DNA from: Neodontobutis hainanensis | Taxonomy: Eukaryota; Chordata; Actinopteri; Gobiiformes; Odontobutidae | DNA length: 64,000 nucleotides | Direction of reading: 5' to 3' | NCBI GenBank assembly: GCA_024349245.1 | Contig: JALDNG010000093.1 | Location: forward strand, 17,501 to 81,500 | Part shown: in pieces, positions 19,625-31,263 of the stretch | Position numbering within the stretch: the stretch's first letter is position 1 | Layout of the letters: each line of letters opens with the position of its first letter | Notes under the pieces: model-generated | What the model saw: the letters and a program-made list of their open reading frames with translations, nothing else | What the model was told of the DNA's origin: nothing | Database searches by the model: none | Position numbers and translations under genes: made by a program

Positions 19625-22600
19625 AAATAAAAAAAACAAATAAATACTAAATAAGATGCTGCATTTTTCAAGAATATAACCTCTATAATCCTCTTCGGAT
19701 TAACGTTTCCGTTTAAGTTATGGTGTGGCACCCAAAAGAATGAGTACAGTGACCGAGGCCTATCGTCACAAAATTTCCTCTACTATCAAGCTCTAGGGCA
19801 AACAAGATATAGAAATCAGAAACTGAACTAAAGCTGAAATGTCTGCTCTATGTAAACACAGATAGTGACAGTGAAGGCTGCCCTCAGATGTGGAGTCTTC
19901 TGAAGTGGCTCCTGAGTGTCTGAGAGTTGGCCCACTCTGGCCTCCGGCTGCTCTCAGGCTGCTCTCAGGCTGGACGTCCCCTCAGCATGGTAAATGAGCA
20001 GTGGGACGCTCCTCTTTGAGATGCCACCTGAAGGGCCGCGTGAAGAGGACGGATGAGACAGGACTGCTTCCTGTTCTCTCAAATGAGTCCCAGCTGACTC
20101 CCACGCCAGACACTTCACTGTCTGCCGTCAAGGACTCACTCCTCTCGCACTGAAATATGCCACCTCTGACTTTCTGCTCCCGCTATAACTTTGTATATTC
20201 TTTTGAATTTAAAAGCACACACTGACATACTTGGCACAGGTCAGGTCAGTACAGCACATGGTATGGTTTGGTATAGACAGAACTGAAAAGGAAAAACAGA
20301 AATACAACAATGTTTTCTCAAATGTGGCTTGTCTGTTTCTTGTGATAAACAGTTACATTCCAAAAAGAAAGAATGCTAAAAGGTGTCCTGTTTGCAGATT
20401 TATACACAGTTGACGTCTTACAACTCTTGTCCTGTCTCTTTGTCTCTGTTTTAACCAGCGGTAAATAAATAAAGTTGCCTTGGCTAGAGAAAAAAGGGCT
20501 TAATCTCTTCTTTATTCTAATTAATGACAACACATTATGCCTTTGTAATGTCCATCACAACAATGTAAAAACACCTCTAAATAGAATAACAGTACAATGA
20601 AGGTAAACATTGAGGAGCTTTCCTATCTCAACAGTCACAAAAAATAAAAAAGATGACAACTGTCAAATCAGGGGCATCTAAATTTTAAAAGATTGCTTCA
20701 AAAACAATTTCTTCTCTCATATATAGAGCACCAGATGCCACGGGACTACTATCGGCCATTTTGGCAGGAAAAAGCTAGAAAGACATGACCAGTGCTAGTG
20801 TAGATGTCAAACAAACGGACTTGAGCTGAACTTCATTAAATCAGTTTTTATAAGCATTATCCTGCACCAGACAAGAGTCTAGACCCATCACACAAACCCA
20901 CAGCTCACAGACATTAACTATTAGCTCTGTTCAGCTCTTTCCCTGCAGCTGCTTCGTTCCAGAGTCACTGAAGAAGAAAGACATGTGCACGTTTCTGAGG
21001 CTGCATAAGATAAATGTCAAATAACGAGATATGAACAAAAGGAGTTGTATTTTTAACATTATCTGAGTCTGATGTGGTTACAGCAGAGTCACAGTAGGAA
21101 GTCTGTATTGTTTTTTAGTAACACACTTTTCTGGAGTCCACCTCACAACAACTGTCTGAATGTCACAGGAGGCAAAGACATTGGCCTCTTCAGTTTTATG
21201 TAACGCCGGGCTCGCTGTGAGGATTTATGCTAATTAGTCTGTTTCTATCCATTTCTCTTTGCTGTATCAACCTTGTGTGGTGTATATATTACACATTGAC
21301 TATTATTATTAGATATTAATCTCTGTTTATATCTGTTTTACAGCTCACTAGGCGTCAGTCGGCTCTAATTACTGACACTACAAAATAAAAGCTAAGATCT
21401 GGTCTTTTTGCTCTGTGTTTTCTTCTGTTAAAACACACAAATCTACTGGAGACTGCGTGGAAATAGGCTCAATGCTTTTCTACAGAATATATTTATTGAT
21501 ATACTTTGGGTTGGGTGACATCATCTCCTGGAGCTCTGTGGACATAACTGTGTAGTGCAAGTAGCAGACTGCTCTCGGGCCACAGCAAGCCTCTTCTGGA
21601 CATACCTGAAACAAACTGTGCCCGACTTGTACCCCTCAGTGAAAAGTACATTTAAACACGGCTGTATATGTTTTGTCAGTATATGTAACCTAGATAGAAA
21701 TGGAAAGAAGTAGAATCCTCTAAGTTTTTTCAATTCTGTCTCAAGAGTCTCTCAATCAAAATCAGCAACGACTACATAAAGTTAACAAACGCTAATGCAC
21801 CTCCGGCGCACTCAGCTCTTCACATTTGACTCTGCTGGTGGTCTGCACAAGCTGTTAAGCTGTTAAAAACGCTGTCTTTTGAATCTTCTCCCAGACAGAC
21901 AGGAATGTACTTCTATTTTCCCCGCTTAGACTTTGTTCATCCATTTCAACTGGAGACATTTAGCCAGTTGGTTTATTTTCTACCTTTAGCTGAGCCAGGC
22001 AGCACTCAGCACACAAGAAGGAAATAATCCAACAGCAGATTGTTTTTATTTTTTATTTATGACACTTATAGATTGTGAACTAACCTTGGGATGTACAAGG
22101 TAATGTACAGTGTAATGTAAACTACAACCTATAGGTGGAGGAGTTGAATATGTATCAGATAATTGGTAAATATCAGGCTATAGTTCCAGAAGGTAGCTTA
22201 GACATATCTGCACAACATAGGAATCCTACTTGTAGGCAAATACTTGGTCACTGACATATTTATCCTATGGTGGTGATTAGAACAGTGGAAGGTTTCTGCT
22301 TTTGTGCTCTCAGCCTCCCTTCTCCACTATTCATGTCCCTGCCTCCCGCCGGCTGATGCTGAGTGACATGTAACTGCTGTTCCATGGTCAGGTCACCCTG
22401 CTCTTTTTTACTTACTTACTTACTTACTTCCCCAGTATACAGAGTTGTGAAGCACTAACCAAGCACACTTTTGCAAAAGAACATATAGTAAGAAACACAA
22501 AAAAAATAAATAAGTAAAGTCATACTGCTTTTTTATTGAGTAAACTTTAGAATCCAAGACAACTCTGCCTAGAAAAGTGCTCATGAAGTTCTTTTCATTG

Positions 22601-25258
22601 ACACAAACTGTTAACCTTTTGCTGCTGCTGGATTCTCATGAGATTTGAAAGTTTAATAACTCACAAAGTAAAGTATTCACGTCTGAACCCTGGCCTTACC
22701 AGCCTCATGTGTCCAGTGAGGTGGCAGCTGTGACAGGTCTGAACGTGTTTCAGGTTTGAAGATGTAGCGATAGTTTTACCATTACAAACATAAACAACAT
22801 GGAACTGCTCTGATAGGATAAACTGCAGATGATAAATCCACAGACCAGGTATTTATTTATCGAGTCACGTTAACAAACTGTCAAACAGTGTATGTTTCCG
22901 CAGATTTGTGTTCCCTCTGAAGACTTTGTTAACTACATTCTTTGAGACAGAGAAGCTGCAGGCAGTGTTAACATGATGTTGTGCACAGATTGGTGGTGAA
23001 TGTACATATTATTATCAATGAGGTTCAATCTTGGTCACGCTGCATTCAGTTGCATTTGCGTTTAATTGTCATGGCAAATAGGAGTTTCTTCAAACCACCA
23101 AAAAGTTCTGATATTGTTAATAAAGGTGAAAAAAGAGGACATGATGAATTGGAGGATGAAGGACAAACAGACAACACTGAACAGGGCAGACAGAACTACA
23201 GAACAGCCATTGAATTAAGTAAATTTAATTTTTGTTATTTCCTTTTGTGGTCGGAATCATATTGTTTAATATACTATGTTCAGTACTTGCACAAAATATG
23301 CAGAAAATAAAAAGCAGCTTCATGTTGAACATGGCTGTTTTTCTTCATCTGTTATAATAAATAATCTGCCTTTATGCTCACCTTGTAATTTCTTAAAATG
23401 TGAGTAAAACAAAAAGCTGTTATAAGTATTATTTAAGTATGAAAATTAAAAAGGTAATAATAGATTATGATGGAAAATTTACAACTCTGTCAAAATGACA
23501 GAGAGTGAGAAAGTCTAGCATGACCTCTGGTTGAGCATCTCTGTCTGAATGAGGCTTTATTATTTCACAACACAATTCTGGTAGAGCCTCACTCACTAAT
23601 CAATGCAAAAACACCTTGTATTTATACAGTATATACAGTATATATATATATAAAAAGTTAAAAAGTTGAGCAGCATCCCTACATGTCACCATTTTTAAAA
23701 CAAGTGTAATGTCTTGGGGCTTCCGCTAAAAGCATGAGAACCTCAGGTTAAGTTCACTTTAGGTCAAAAAGTCAGCCCACACAAGAAAGCTCCACTGTCC
23801 ACCTGAAGGCACTGGGCCCTTCTCTCCACTCTGCGTCCTCATGTGAGCTCCGGAGCTGGAGGATAATAAATTCAGTGTGAATTTTAAAGACGGAGAACAT
23901 GACACATCAGCACGCACGTAGCCGCCCATTACCTGCGGCAGCCCCAGGGCCCGGCTAAATAAGAACAAATAGCGGCCGCACCATAATCACTGCCGCATTA
24001 GCTCCAACGTCATTAGCGCGCTGAGTAATTGTGAGGAAGGTAGCGGGCGGCCGTCAGCAGCAGAGAAAGTGGATGTGTAATGATGGGAGCAGATTATTGA
24101 GATTGAGGATCATAACTGCAGTTCTCTCTCAGTCTGTTCTATCTCTGTCTGTCCTCTGGTCCCAGTGCAGTGTGGGACGAACCAACCTCCTCTCACTTGC
24201 TTCTTCTCTCCTTTCCTTAAGCTTTTACTGCCTCCGTCTCTCCTGTGGCCCCAGAGTGTCTGCAGAGGTGTGTGAGAATGAGAGAACAGCCAGTCTCCCA
24301 AATCAAAAGTATCCATCCAAGTTTCCTGAAATCACCAAGCAGCCCCCGACTGTGGAGTGCACATCAGGACACTATCTTCTGACACCATCTTCTGTGCTGA
24401 CTTTGAACGCGTTGGCCCCAGAGTTTAGCTCGCCTATCCACTCTGCAGCTCATGTTGTAACTGCAAAGACATCCCTCTGAATGACTGAATCTCGTTTTTA
24501 GATTAAGGCTGCACAAATAACTATAACAATAACTATAAAACACAGAACTACGTGTCTGACATGTAACAGACACTTTGCAGTAGTTCTGCTTAAAGCAAAT
24601 ATGCAGAACCTACAGTAAGGTACAGGCAGACATCAAAAGTAAAGCATGTCAAGTCAAGCATTGAAAAAGTAAAAAATGGCTAAATTTCCAGTTTTGTTCA
24701 AATACTACTAATGAGAAAATACTGTTGTCTTTCACTAAAATATGGATGTAGACATCTCTGGCATATGTCCTGACTTTCCATAATCTAGATCAGTGTCTCC
24801 CAAACTTCTGTTGTCCCAAATCTCAAAATCCCAAATTGTGACCCAAACCTTTTATTTTAAAAACTTTTGATTGAAAGATTGCATTTTTTTTTCATTAGCC
24901 TTGCTCCTTTATTGGGGTTATTTTGTTGACTTTAAGTCATTTTGCTCCAGACTAATTTACCGTTTTCATTATTATTTAAAGACCAAAAAAGACCCTCCTT
25001 CAGATCCCTATACACAGTTTAGGTAGCAATGGTCTAGATAATTGATTTTTATAAATGTGTGAACCACATTTAGTCTGGCTGTTCTTACATTAAACCCCAC
25101 TGATAAACCAGGGTTTGAGGCAGACAGTACTCTGGACTCAGTAAAGGGAATGAACAAAAGCCACCGATTGATGTTTGTTCTGCTACACAGTCATGTGTCA
25201 GGTGCACTGCAGCGGTCCGTTTAGAGAAAAAGAGACTAAAAGAATGAACATGGTAAAC
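19625..25258. other. Intronic DNA, includes a possible conserved element and weak hAT traces
   Basis: The region around 23.88-24.06 kb is GC-richer and enhancer-like in texture. A CAGTGTCTCCCAAACTTCTG edge at about 24790 resembles a hAT terminus. The plus-strand frame at 22981-23310 (SFFKPPKSSDIV) is unidentified. Nothing else stands out. Confidence 0.4.
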
Positions 25259-25277
25259 CAGGGGTTTTAAACTCTTC
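25259..25277 (+). mobile_element. Left end of a hAT-type relic (outer element around Tc1 copy 2)
   Basis: CAGGGGTTTTAAACTCTTC resembles the CAGGGGTGTCAAACTC terminus of common teleost hAT elements. It stops exactly where the Tc1-like element starts. Confidence 0.5.
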
Positions 25278-26202
25278 TACACCTAAAGGATTATTATGAA
25301 CACCAGACTAATACTGTGTTTGACCCTCTTTCTCCTTTAAAACTGCCTTAATTCTACGTGGCATTGATTCAACAAGGTGCTGAAAGCATTCTTTAGAAAT
25401 GTTGGCCCATATTGATAGAATATCATCTTGCAGTTGATGAAGATTTGTGGGATGCACATCCAGGGCACGAAGCTCCCGTTCCACCACATCCCAAAGATGC
25501 TCTATTGGGTTGAGATCTGGTGACTGTGTGGGACATTTTAGTTCAGTGAACTCATTGTCATGTTCAAGAAACCAATCTGAAATGATTGGAGCTTTGTGAC
25601 ATGGTGCATTATCCTGCTGGAAGTAGCCATCAGAGGATGGGTACATGGTGGTCATAAAGGGATGGACATGGTCAGAAACAATGCTCAGGTAGGCTGTGGC
25701 ATTTAAACAATGCCCAATTGGCACTAAGGGGCCTAAAGTGTACCAAGAAAACATCCCCCACACCATTACACCACCACCACCAGCCTGCACAGTGGTAACA
25801 AGACATGATGGATCCATGTTCTCATTCTGTTTACGACAAATTCTGACTCTACCATCTGAATGTCTCAACAGAAATCTTCTATCAGCTTGAACTAGTCGGC
25901 CCATTCTCCTCTGACCTCTAGCATCAACAAGGCCCACAGGACTGCTGCATACTGGATGTTTTTCCCTTTTCACACCATTCTTTATAAACCATAGAAATGG
26001 TTGTGCGTGGAAAATCCCAGTAACTGAGCAGATTAAATACTCAGACCGGCCCGTCTGGCTCCAACAACCATACCACGCTCAAAATTGCTTATATGACCTT
26101 TCTTTCCCATTCTGACATTCCGTTTGGAGTTCAGGAGATTGTCTTGACCAGGACCACACCCCTAAATGCACTGAAGCAACTGCCATGTGATTGGTTGATT
26201 AG
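25278..26202 (-). mobile_element. Tc1-like DNA transposon, family A, copy 2 (internally deleted, one end lost)
   Basis: The left end TACACCTAAAGGATTATTA matches the terminal repeat of copy 1. On the other side the similarity stops after TTGGTTGATTAG at 26202, about 55 bp before the expected terminal repeat, which is absent. The copy is embedded in a hAT-type relic (25259-25277 and 26203-26340). Confidence 0.9.
25308..26110 (-). pseudogene. Tc1-like transposase, family A, copy 2 (broken)
   Basis: The minus-strand transposase begins near 26110 and ends with KEKEGQTQY and a stop at 25308. It keeps the C-terminal half: GDGVMVWGMF-like text (GGGGVMVWGMFSW), the second catalytic Asp in QDNAPCH, and SPDLNPIEHLWD with the final Glu of the DD34E-type triad. 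It has lost about 75 codons between QADRR and FLLRHSDGR, i.e. the second helix-turn-helix and the first catalytic Asp (WSDESRF in copy 1). It is therefore inactive by deletion. Confidence 0.9.
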
Positions 26203-26340
26203 TAGTTCAGGGGCTACATCCAGCCCAATTAGATCTGAAGGGGGCCAGACCAGTTAAGTATAGTCAATTATATAAATAATGCCAACTCTTCATTTTAGTT
26301 CAGAGATGTACAATTATGTTATAATTGGAACCACTTAAAA
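26203..26340 (+). mobile_element. Continuation of the hAT-type relic after Tc1 copy 2
   Basis: TAGTTCAGGGGCTACATCCAGCCC and GGGGGCCAGACCAGTTAAGTA follow Tc1 copy 2. These continue the pattern of the hAT termini that begin CAGGGG-TGTCAAACTC. The far end is not recognisable. Confidence 0.5.
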
Positions 26341-26396
26341 AACTCACAACTTGTCTTTAACTCTAATGCTATTTTTCTAGCAATAAGGTAGCTAAC

Positions 26397-26470
26397 TAAT
26401 AATAATAATAATAATCAAATTTATATAGCGCTTTTAGGGAACATAGAGACGCTTTAAATACATAAAACAC
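26397..26470 (-). mobile_element. SINE-like 3' tail fragment
   Basis: A short AAT repeat is followed by TTTATATAGCGCTTTTAGGG, matching the 3' end pattern (CTTTACAAAGCGCTATATAAA-type) of family 1 copies. Confidence 0.35.
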
Positions 26471-27997
26471 ATACAACAGAATAATAAAGAATAATAATAA
26501 ATCAAATCAAGTGGAAGCTGGCAAATTGATTGATGCTATTCTATTTAGTATATACAGTATATACAGTATATTTGTGAATATGACACTGATTCTGCTGCAC
26601 CAGCCACAAAACTCTCCGCACGTCACTGCATACTGTCACAAAGTCCCACTACATTTGGCAAAGCATCACAAATCAACAATACATGTATTATTGCAGTGTT
26701 ATAGAAAATAAAGCATTGTCAAAAGAGTATTTTTTTAAGGTAAATCACCCTCAGACCTATTTCCTCTGTGTTTCTTTATAGGCAACAGCATGTCCCAGCA
26801 GGGCTACCATAGTATAGCCCACCTTAAACAAGCAACCTTCCAATGTATCCTTCCACTGGGGAATTGAGAGGAAGGTTATGAAGCTTGGAAACAGACATAA
26901 CTGGAATGACAAAAGGAGGCAGAAACACATGGATAAGAGCAGAGAGTGTGCTCCTCTGATCACTAACTTGGTGTCCTACTTACTCTACTGCAGCAGCAAC
27001 AACAACCCTGAGCTGTGAGAGCATCCACGCACCACTACGGGGGTATCACAGCCTGTACTCGCACAAATACACCAATAACACAAGGCGAGGTGTGACACTG
27101 GAGATGACATGTATTCTCTTTCCAGACGCAGCAGAGGTGTCACCAGCTGTTTTTCTCATTCCTTTGCCTGGTCCCGGGTGGGCTTTCCGCCATCTCCCAG
27201 CATCCTCTCTGTCAGGGACAGGAGGGAAAAGAGCTGCAGTAGGAACGGCACTTTCATTTCCTGCCTCCAGACGCACAGGTGGGAGCAGAGCCACGGCTTT
27301 CATCAGGGGGAATACAGCACTGGAAAACGCATTCCTGCACTGCACAAGTCCGCCAAAGAATATGAAGAACATGAGTCACTTTTCAGTCAAACGTTATGGT
27401 TTATGGAAAAAAAATATTCTGAATCTATCTAAAATTGATTGATAATTCCTTTTTATTTAATGCATAATTTAATTATAAATTAAAATTGTTATAGTATTGT
27501 AATACTGTTAAAAAGATGAGTAGATTATATGTTCGAAGTCCTTATCTTCTTATTATGGGAATGTGCTCCTTTTTTCACAGGGATTTATGCAGTCACTAGT
27601 TTTTCAAAAAGTACACCCATCCAACACAAGGACGCATTTGGCGTTACTCACCTACGTACATGCTCCGTGCCCAGACTGCTTCCTGCATTAGATCAACGAT
27701 TTAACGCTTTAAGGTTTTGTCCATTTGTCCTATAATTTATTATTTATTCATCCACGTGCTGCTTATTGTGTCAGGTTATGCTCCTTACACCGCTATTGTT
27801 CTTTATTTATTTAAACACAAGTGAACAGTGAGTTCATTTATCCATTAATTTTTTATTTAAGGTGTGTTTATTTAGTTAATTGTTCAGATATGACGCACCT
27901 CAGACTTATGTAAGGAAACATAAATTAATACATGCTGTTATTCCTGAAATACATGTTATTTGGCATCTTGTATACATATCCCTTGAGTTAACAGGTG

Positions 27998-28001
<4 letters not shown>

Positions 28002-28071
<70 letters not shown>
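28002..28071. repeat. (TA)n microsatellite, about 35 units
   Basis: This uninterrupted TA dinucleotide run ends at ACTGTATATT. The long Ile-Tyr open frames across it are artefacts. Confidence 0.98.
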
Positions 28072-28072
<1 letters not shown>

Positions 28073-28102
28073 TGTATATTTAGGGACAGAGATAGAGAGA
28101 GA

Positions 28103-28850
28103 GTTGTGCCATTGGGCCATTTTCAAAGAATATGAATGATAACACAAAAAAACTGAGTCAACCATCCTCACCTGTGATATGTTTGCTCTGTCTGTTTGTG
28201 TGTATAAAAGGTCAGTGAGTTTCTCGGCTGGCAAAAGAATTGTAAAAAGGATCTGTAGGAAAAGGTATTTGAACTGTATAAAACAGGAAAGAGATATCCA
28301 AGGAACTGAGAATGCCAATCAGCAGTGTTCAAAATGAGGGATTCTGTTAAACCCAAACCAGGGTCAGGTAGACCAACAAAGATGCCAGCCACCACTGTCA
28401 GGAAAGTTGTTCAGATGCAAAGAAAAACCAACAAGTAACTTCAACTGAAATACAGGCGTGGCTGTTTTAAGATGCACAATAAGGAGGCAAAAATGGAGAA
28501 AAATGGGCTGCATGGTGAAGAAAGCCATTACTACACAAATGTCACAAAACATCCCGCTTTCAATATTCCGAACAGCACAGAGACAAACCTCAAAACTTCT
28601 GAAACAAAGTTAATTGGAGTGATGAGAACAAAATTTTACTTTTTGGCCACAACCATAAATGTTACATTTGGAGACTGTAACGTTTAAGGCCAATGATGAA
28701 ACGTACATTCCTGCTGTGAAACATGGAGGTGGATCACTGATGTTTTGGGGAAGTGTGAGCTACAAAGACACAGGAAACTTGGTCAAAATTGATGGCAAGA
28801 TGAATGCAGCCTGTTATCAGAAAATACTGGCAACCACAGTAGTTTTTTAC
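28103..28850 (+). mobile_element. Tc1-like DNA transposon relic, family B, plus-strand copy
   Basis: The segment begins with terminal-region text (GGCCATTTTCAAAGAATATG) and contains broken transposase coding on the plus strand: KPKPGSGRPT-like DNA-binding text near 28350, a WSDENK-like stretch near 28620, and KHGGGSLMFWGSVSY with KIDGKMNAACYQKIL at about 28710-28830. It stops before the second and third catalytic residues. The inner part matches the minus-strand copy at 50.2-51.6 kb. A SINE head is joined at about 28905. Confidence 0.8.
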
Positions 28851-28904
28851 AATAAATTTGAGAGCTTGTACAATATAGACGCCCCAATCCACCAACAGAA
28901 AACC

Positions 28905-28998
28905 CACAGTAGCACAGGAAGACAAAGAAGTCGCCACTGGCCGGGTTGGGAACTCAAACCGACAACCTTCTTACAGCAAGGCAGAAGTGCTAACCACA
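28905..28998 (-). mobile_element. SINE family 2, head fragment
   Basis: On the minus strand: TGTGGTTAGCACTTCTGCCT, AAGAAGGTTGTCGGTTTGAG and GGCCAGTGGCGACTTC. This matches the tRNA-like head and first body bases of family 2. It abuts the Tc1 family B relic. Confidence 0.55.
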
Positions 28999-31128
28999 CT
29001 TACAGTGCACTTAAATTGTTCATTTTTATAGTGTCAGCTTAGTGTTTTCTACGATTAAAAGGTGACTAAATGACCTTGTTTTGTCAAATAAACAGGAAGA
29101 ACTGTTTATTTAAAACCGCCCACTTCCTTTAACAATAGAGCCATTATGTAAATGTCATAAGCATTTTCCTGGATGTGTTTGTACACTTAGTTGCAAACAT
29201 TATAATTTCTGAGTAAAACACAAGAAAACATTTCCAGGTTGAGCTACTATTTGTACTTGAACAAAGATTAGACAAAGACACTTCTTAAATGTGGCCAGTT
29301 TGGATGATCCAGAAGCAGGAACTCGATTTGTCCCAAAACCAGTACCAGCACTCAATACTCCTCACTGTGTCTTTTACTAACATTTGTTTAACCTCCTCTG
29401 ATACTAGTACTTATTTTCTATTCCTCTTTTTCTCTGTATAGTTCCTGCATTAGTGGAAAATCTGCATCATTAACATCATCACATCCACAAGCTTGAAAAG
29501 TACTTCTTTGAAGCTGGGAGCAGGCTGGGAGCTGTCAGTCACACCAGTCAACTCAATGACCGGACTCTTATTCATCTCAAAATCTTACAAGCAATGTTTC
29601 ATATAGGCTTGTCCAGATGATACCAGTATTTGGTACTGGTATTAGAATTAGTGCAATCTAAAGCAAACTGTAAATAATGCTCTGTTAAAATCAAGAAGCA
29701 CACATACTGAGTAAGTCAATGATAAAAATGTCTGAAATATGTGTATCTTCTTGTATCTCAATATTGGCAACTCATTTCTGTAAATAGGAGTCTCATTCCT
29801 AGGTTATAAACCTTCCTTATTCAGAAATTCAATATATTTTGAAAAACATTCCTAATTAAGTGTATGTTTATGTAGGAACCACACTACATTTCATTCAATA
29901 TATTCTGACTTTTTATTCAGTATATATTTCTTCCCTGAATGGCTCCACACTAAACTGGCTTTTCAGAACCTAAAACACAGTTCTTATTAATCAGGTTCAA
30001 TTACAAATACAATAGAGCCTTCCTATCCGTAAAATGCTATTGTGTAATGGAATCAGTGAAATCCTAAAAGTCTTCATGGGACAGCAGTGTTAAACAGTAA
30101 ACACATGCATTTCTTTGGGTCCTCATCAACAGAGCCGTCACAGACTGTACAACACAACTCTTTGACTTGTGACTTGATGCAGAAAAGCCTAAAAGATATT
30201 CACGTAAAGCATGAAATGTGAATCTGTCAATCACACACAGTACAAAGGTACAGGTTTTGTCTAAAGGCACTAAAAGCCATGATGTGATGATGATCACAAC
30301 CACAGCAGAGATTCCTCACCACACATACAGTATGTCTCAAAAGTGTAATCATTACACTGGATCTATTCACTGTTTACAGTACGTTATGGTCACATTATTG
30401 TATGGATTTAAACTTTAGTAATTGGTATGTGACATTACTAAGAGTATGTTAAAATACTTTTCAATAAACAGACTGAACCAAAAGAATCAGATTTTAATAT
30501 GAAAACTGTTTATTCATAAATTATAAAAACATTCTGTAATATCAATTATCTATGAAAAAGGAAGTAACGGCTTCTGAGAAAGCGACTATTCAAGCACTAG
30601 CTACTAACTTAACTTTTTTTTTTTTAAATGAACTTAGATCTAGCAAAAAATCAAACATGTCAGCTGTTTCTGCTTTGAGGTTTAGGAGAGCGGAAATCTA
30701 TATTCCTGAGTGGTATAAAAAAATACTTCTACAGAACTCTTTATCGATCTTTCCTCAAGCCAATGCAAAATCTATGTAAGACCTTAAATAATGTCACACA
30801 AACTTTATTTGATTTTTGACATTTATTGAAAACGCTTCTTACAACATAAAAAAAATACAATTTAATTTTCTTTATATTTTGTGGAAACCTGACTAATGTA
30901 GACAGAGAAGTTAGAACCTGAAGACTGTTAGAGTTCGGTCGCATAGGCTTTATATGGAAATCAATATTATTAATTGGAATTATATACACCACACTGTCAA
31001 TTTGGTATTAATAGTGTTAAATATAGAACTGTTATTGCTTTCATTTTGTCATTAAGCACTTCTTCAAGCTATATACGTATTTGACGTCAATTCAATTCAA
31101 GTGTTTATTTTAGCAGTTACGTATGCTG

Positions 31129-31178
31129 TATACTACATGACTATGCATTAAAATATACTACATGACTATGCATTAAAA
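31129..31178. repeat. Tandem duplication, 2 x 25 bp
   Basis: Two identical adjacent 25-bp units begin TATACTACATGACTATGCAT, at 31129 and 31154. Confidence 0.95.
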
Positions 31179-31207
31179 TCACACAAATCCCAAAAGGAGT
31201 AGGCAGA

Positions 31208-31263
31208 AGTAAGTAACTTATGACAAAGTCCTTTGAGTAAGTAACTTATGACAAAGTCCTTTG
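31208..31263. repeat. Tandem duplication, 2 x 28 bp
   Basis: Two identical adjacent 28-bp units begin AGTAAGTAACTTATGACAAA, at 31208 and 31236. It lies only 29 bp after the 25-bp duplication. Confidence 0.95.

Noticed and set aside
22981..23310. Plus-strand open frame with SFFKPPKSSDIV and an acidic, charged stretch
   Set aside because: It faintly recalls N-termini of hAT transposase-like proteins, but there is no domain, no flanking element ends and no splice support.
24031..24480. 149-codon plus-strand frame
   Set aside because: The composition is that of a chance frame in a GC-richer patch (low-complexity Ser/Leu), and there is no recognisable domain.
28001..28318. Ile-Tyr repeat frames on both strands
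   Set aside because: They come only from the TA microsatellite.
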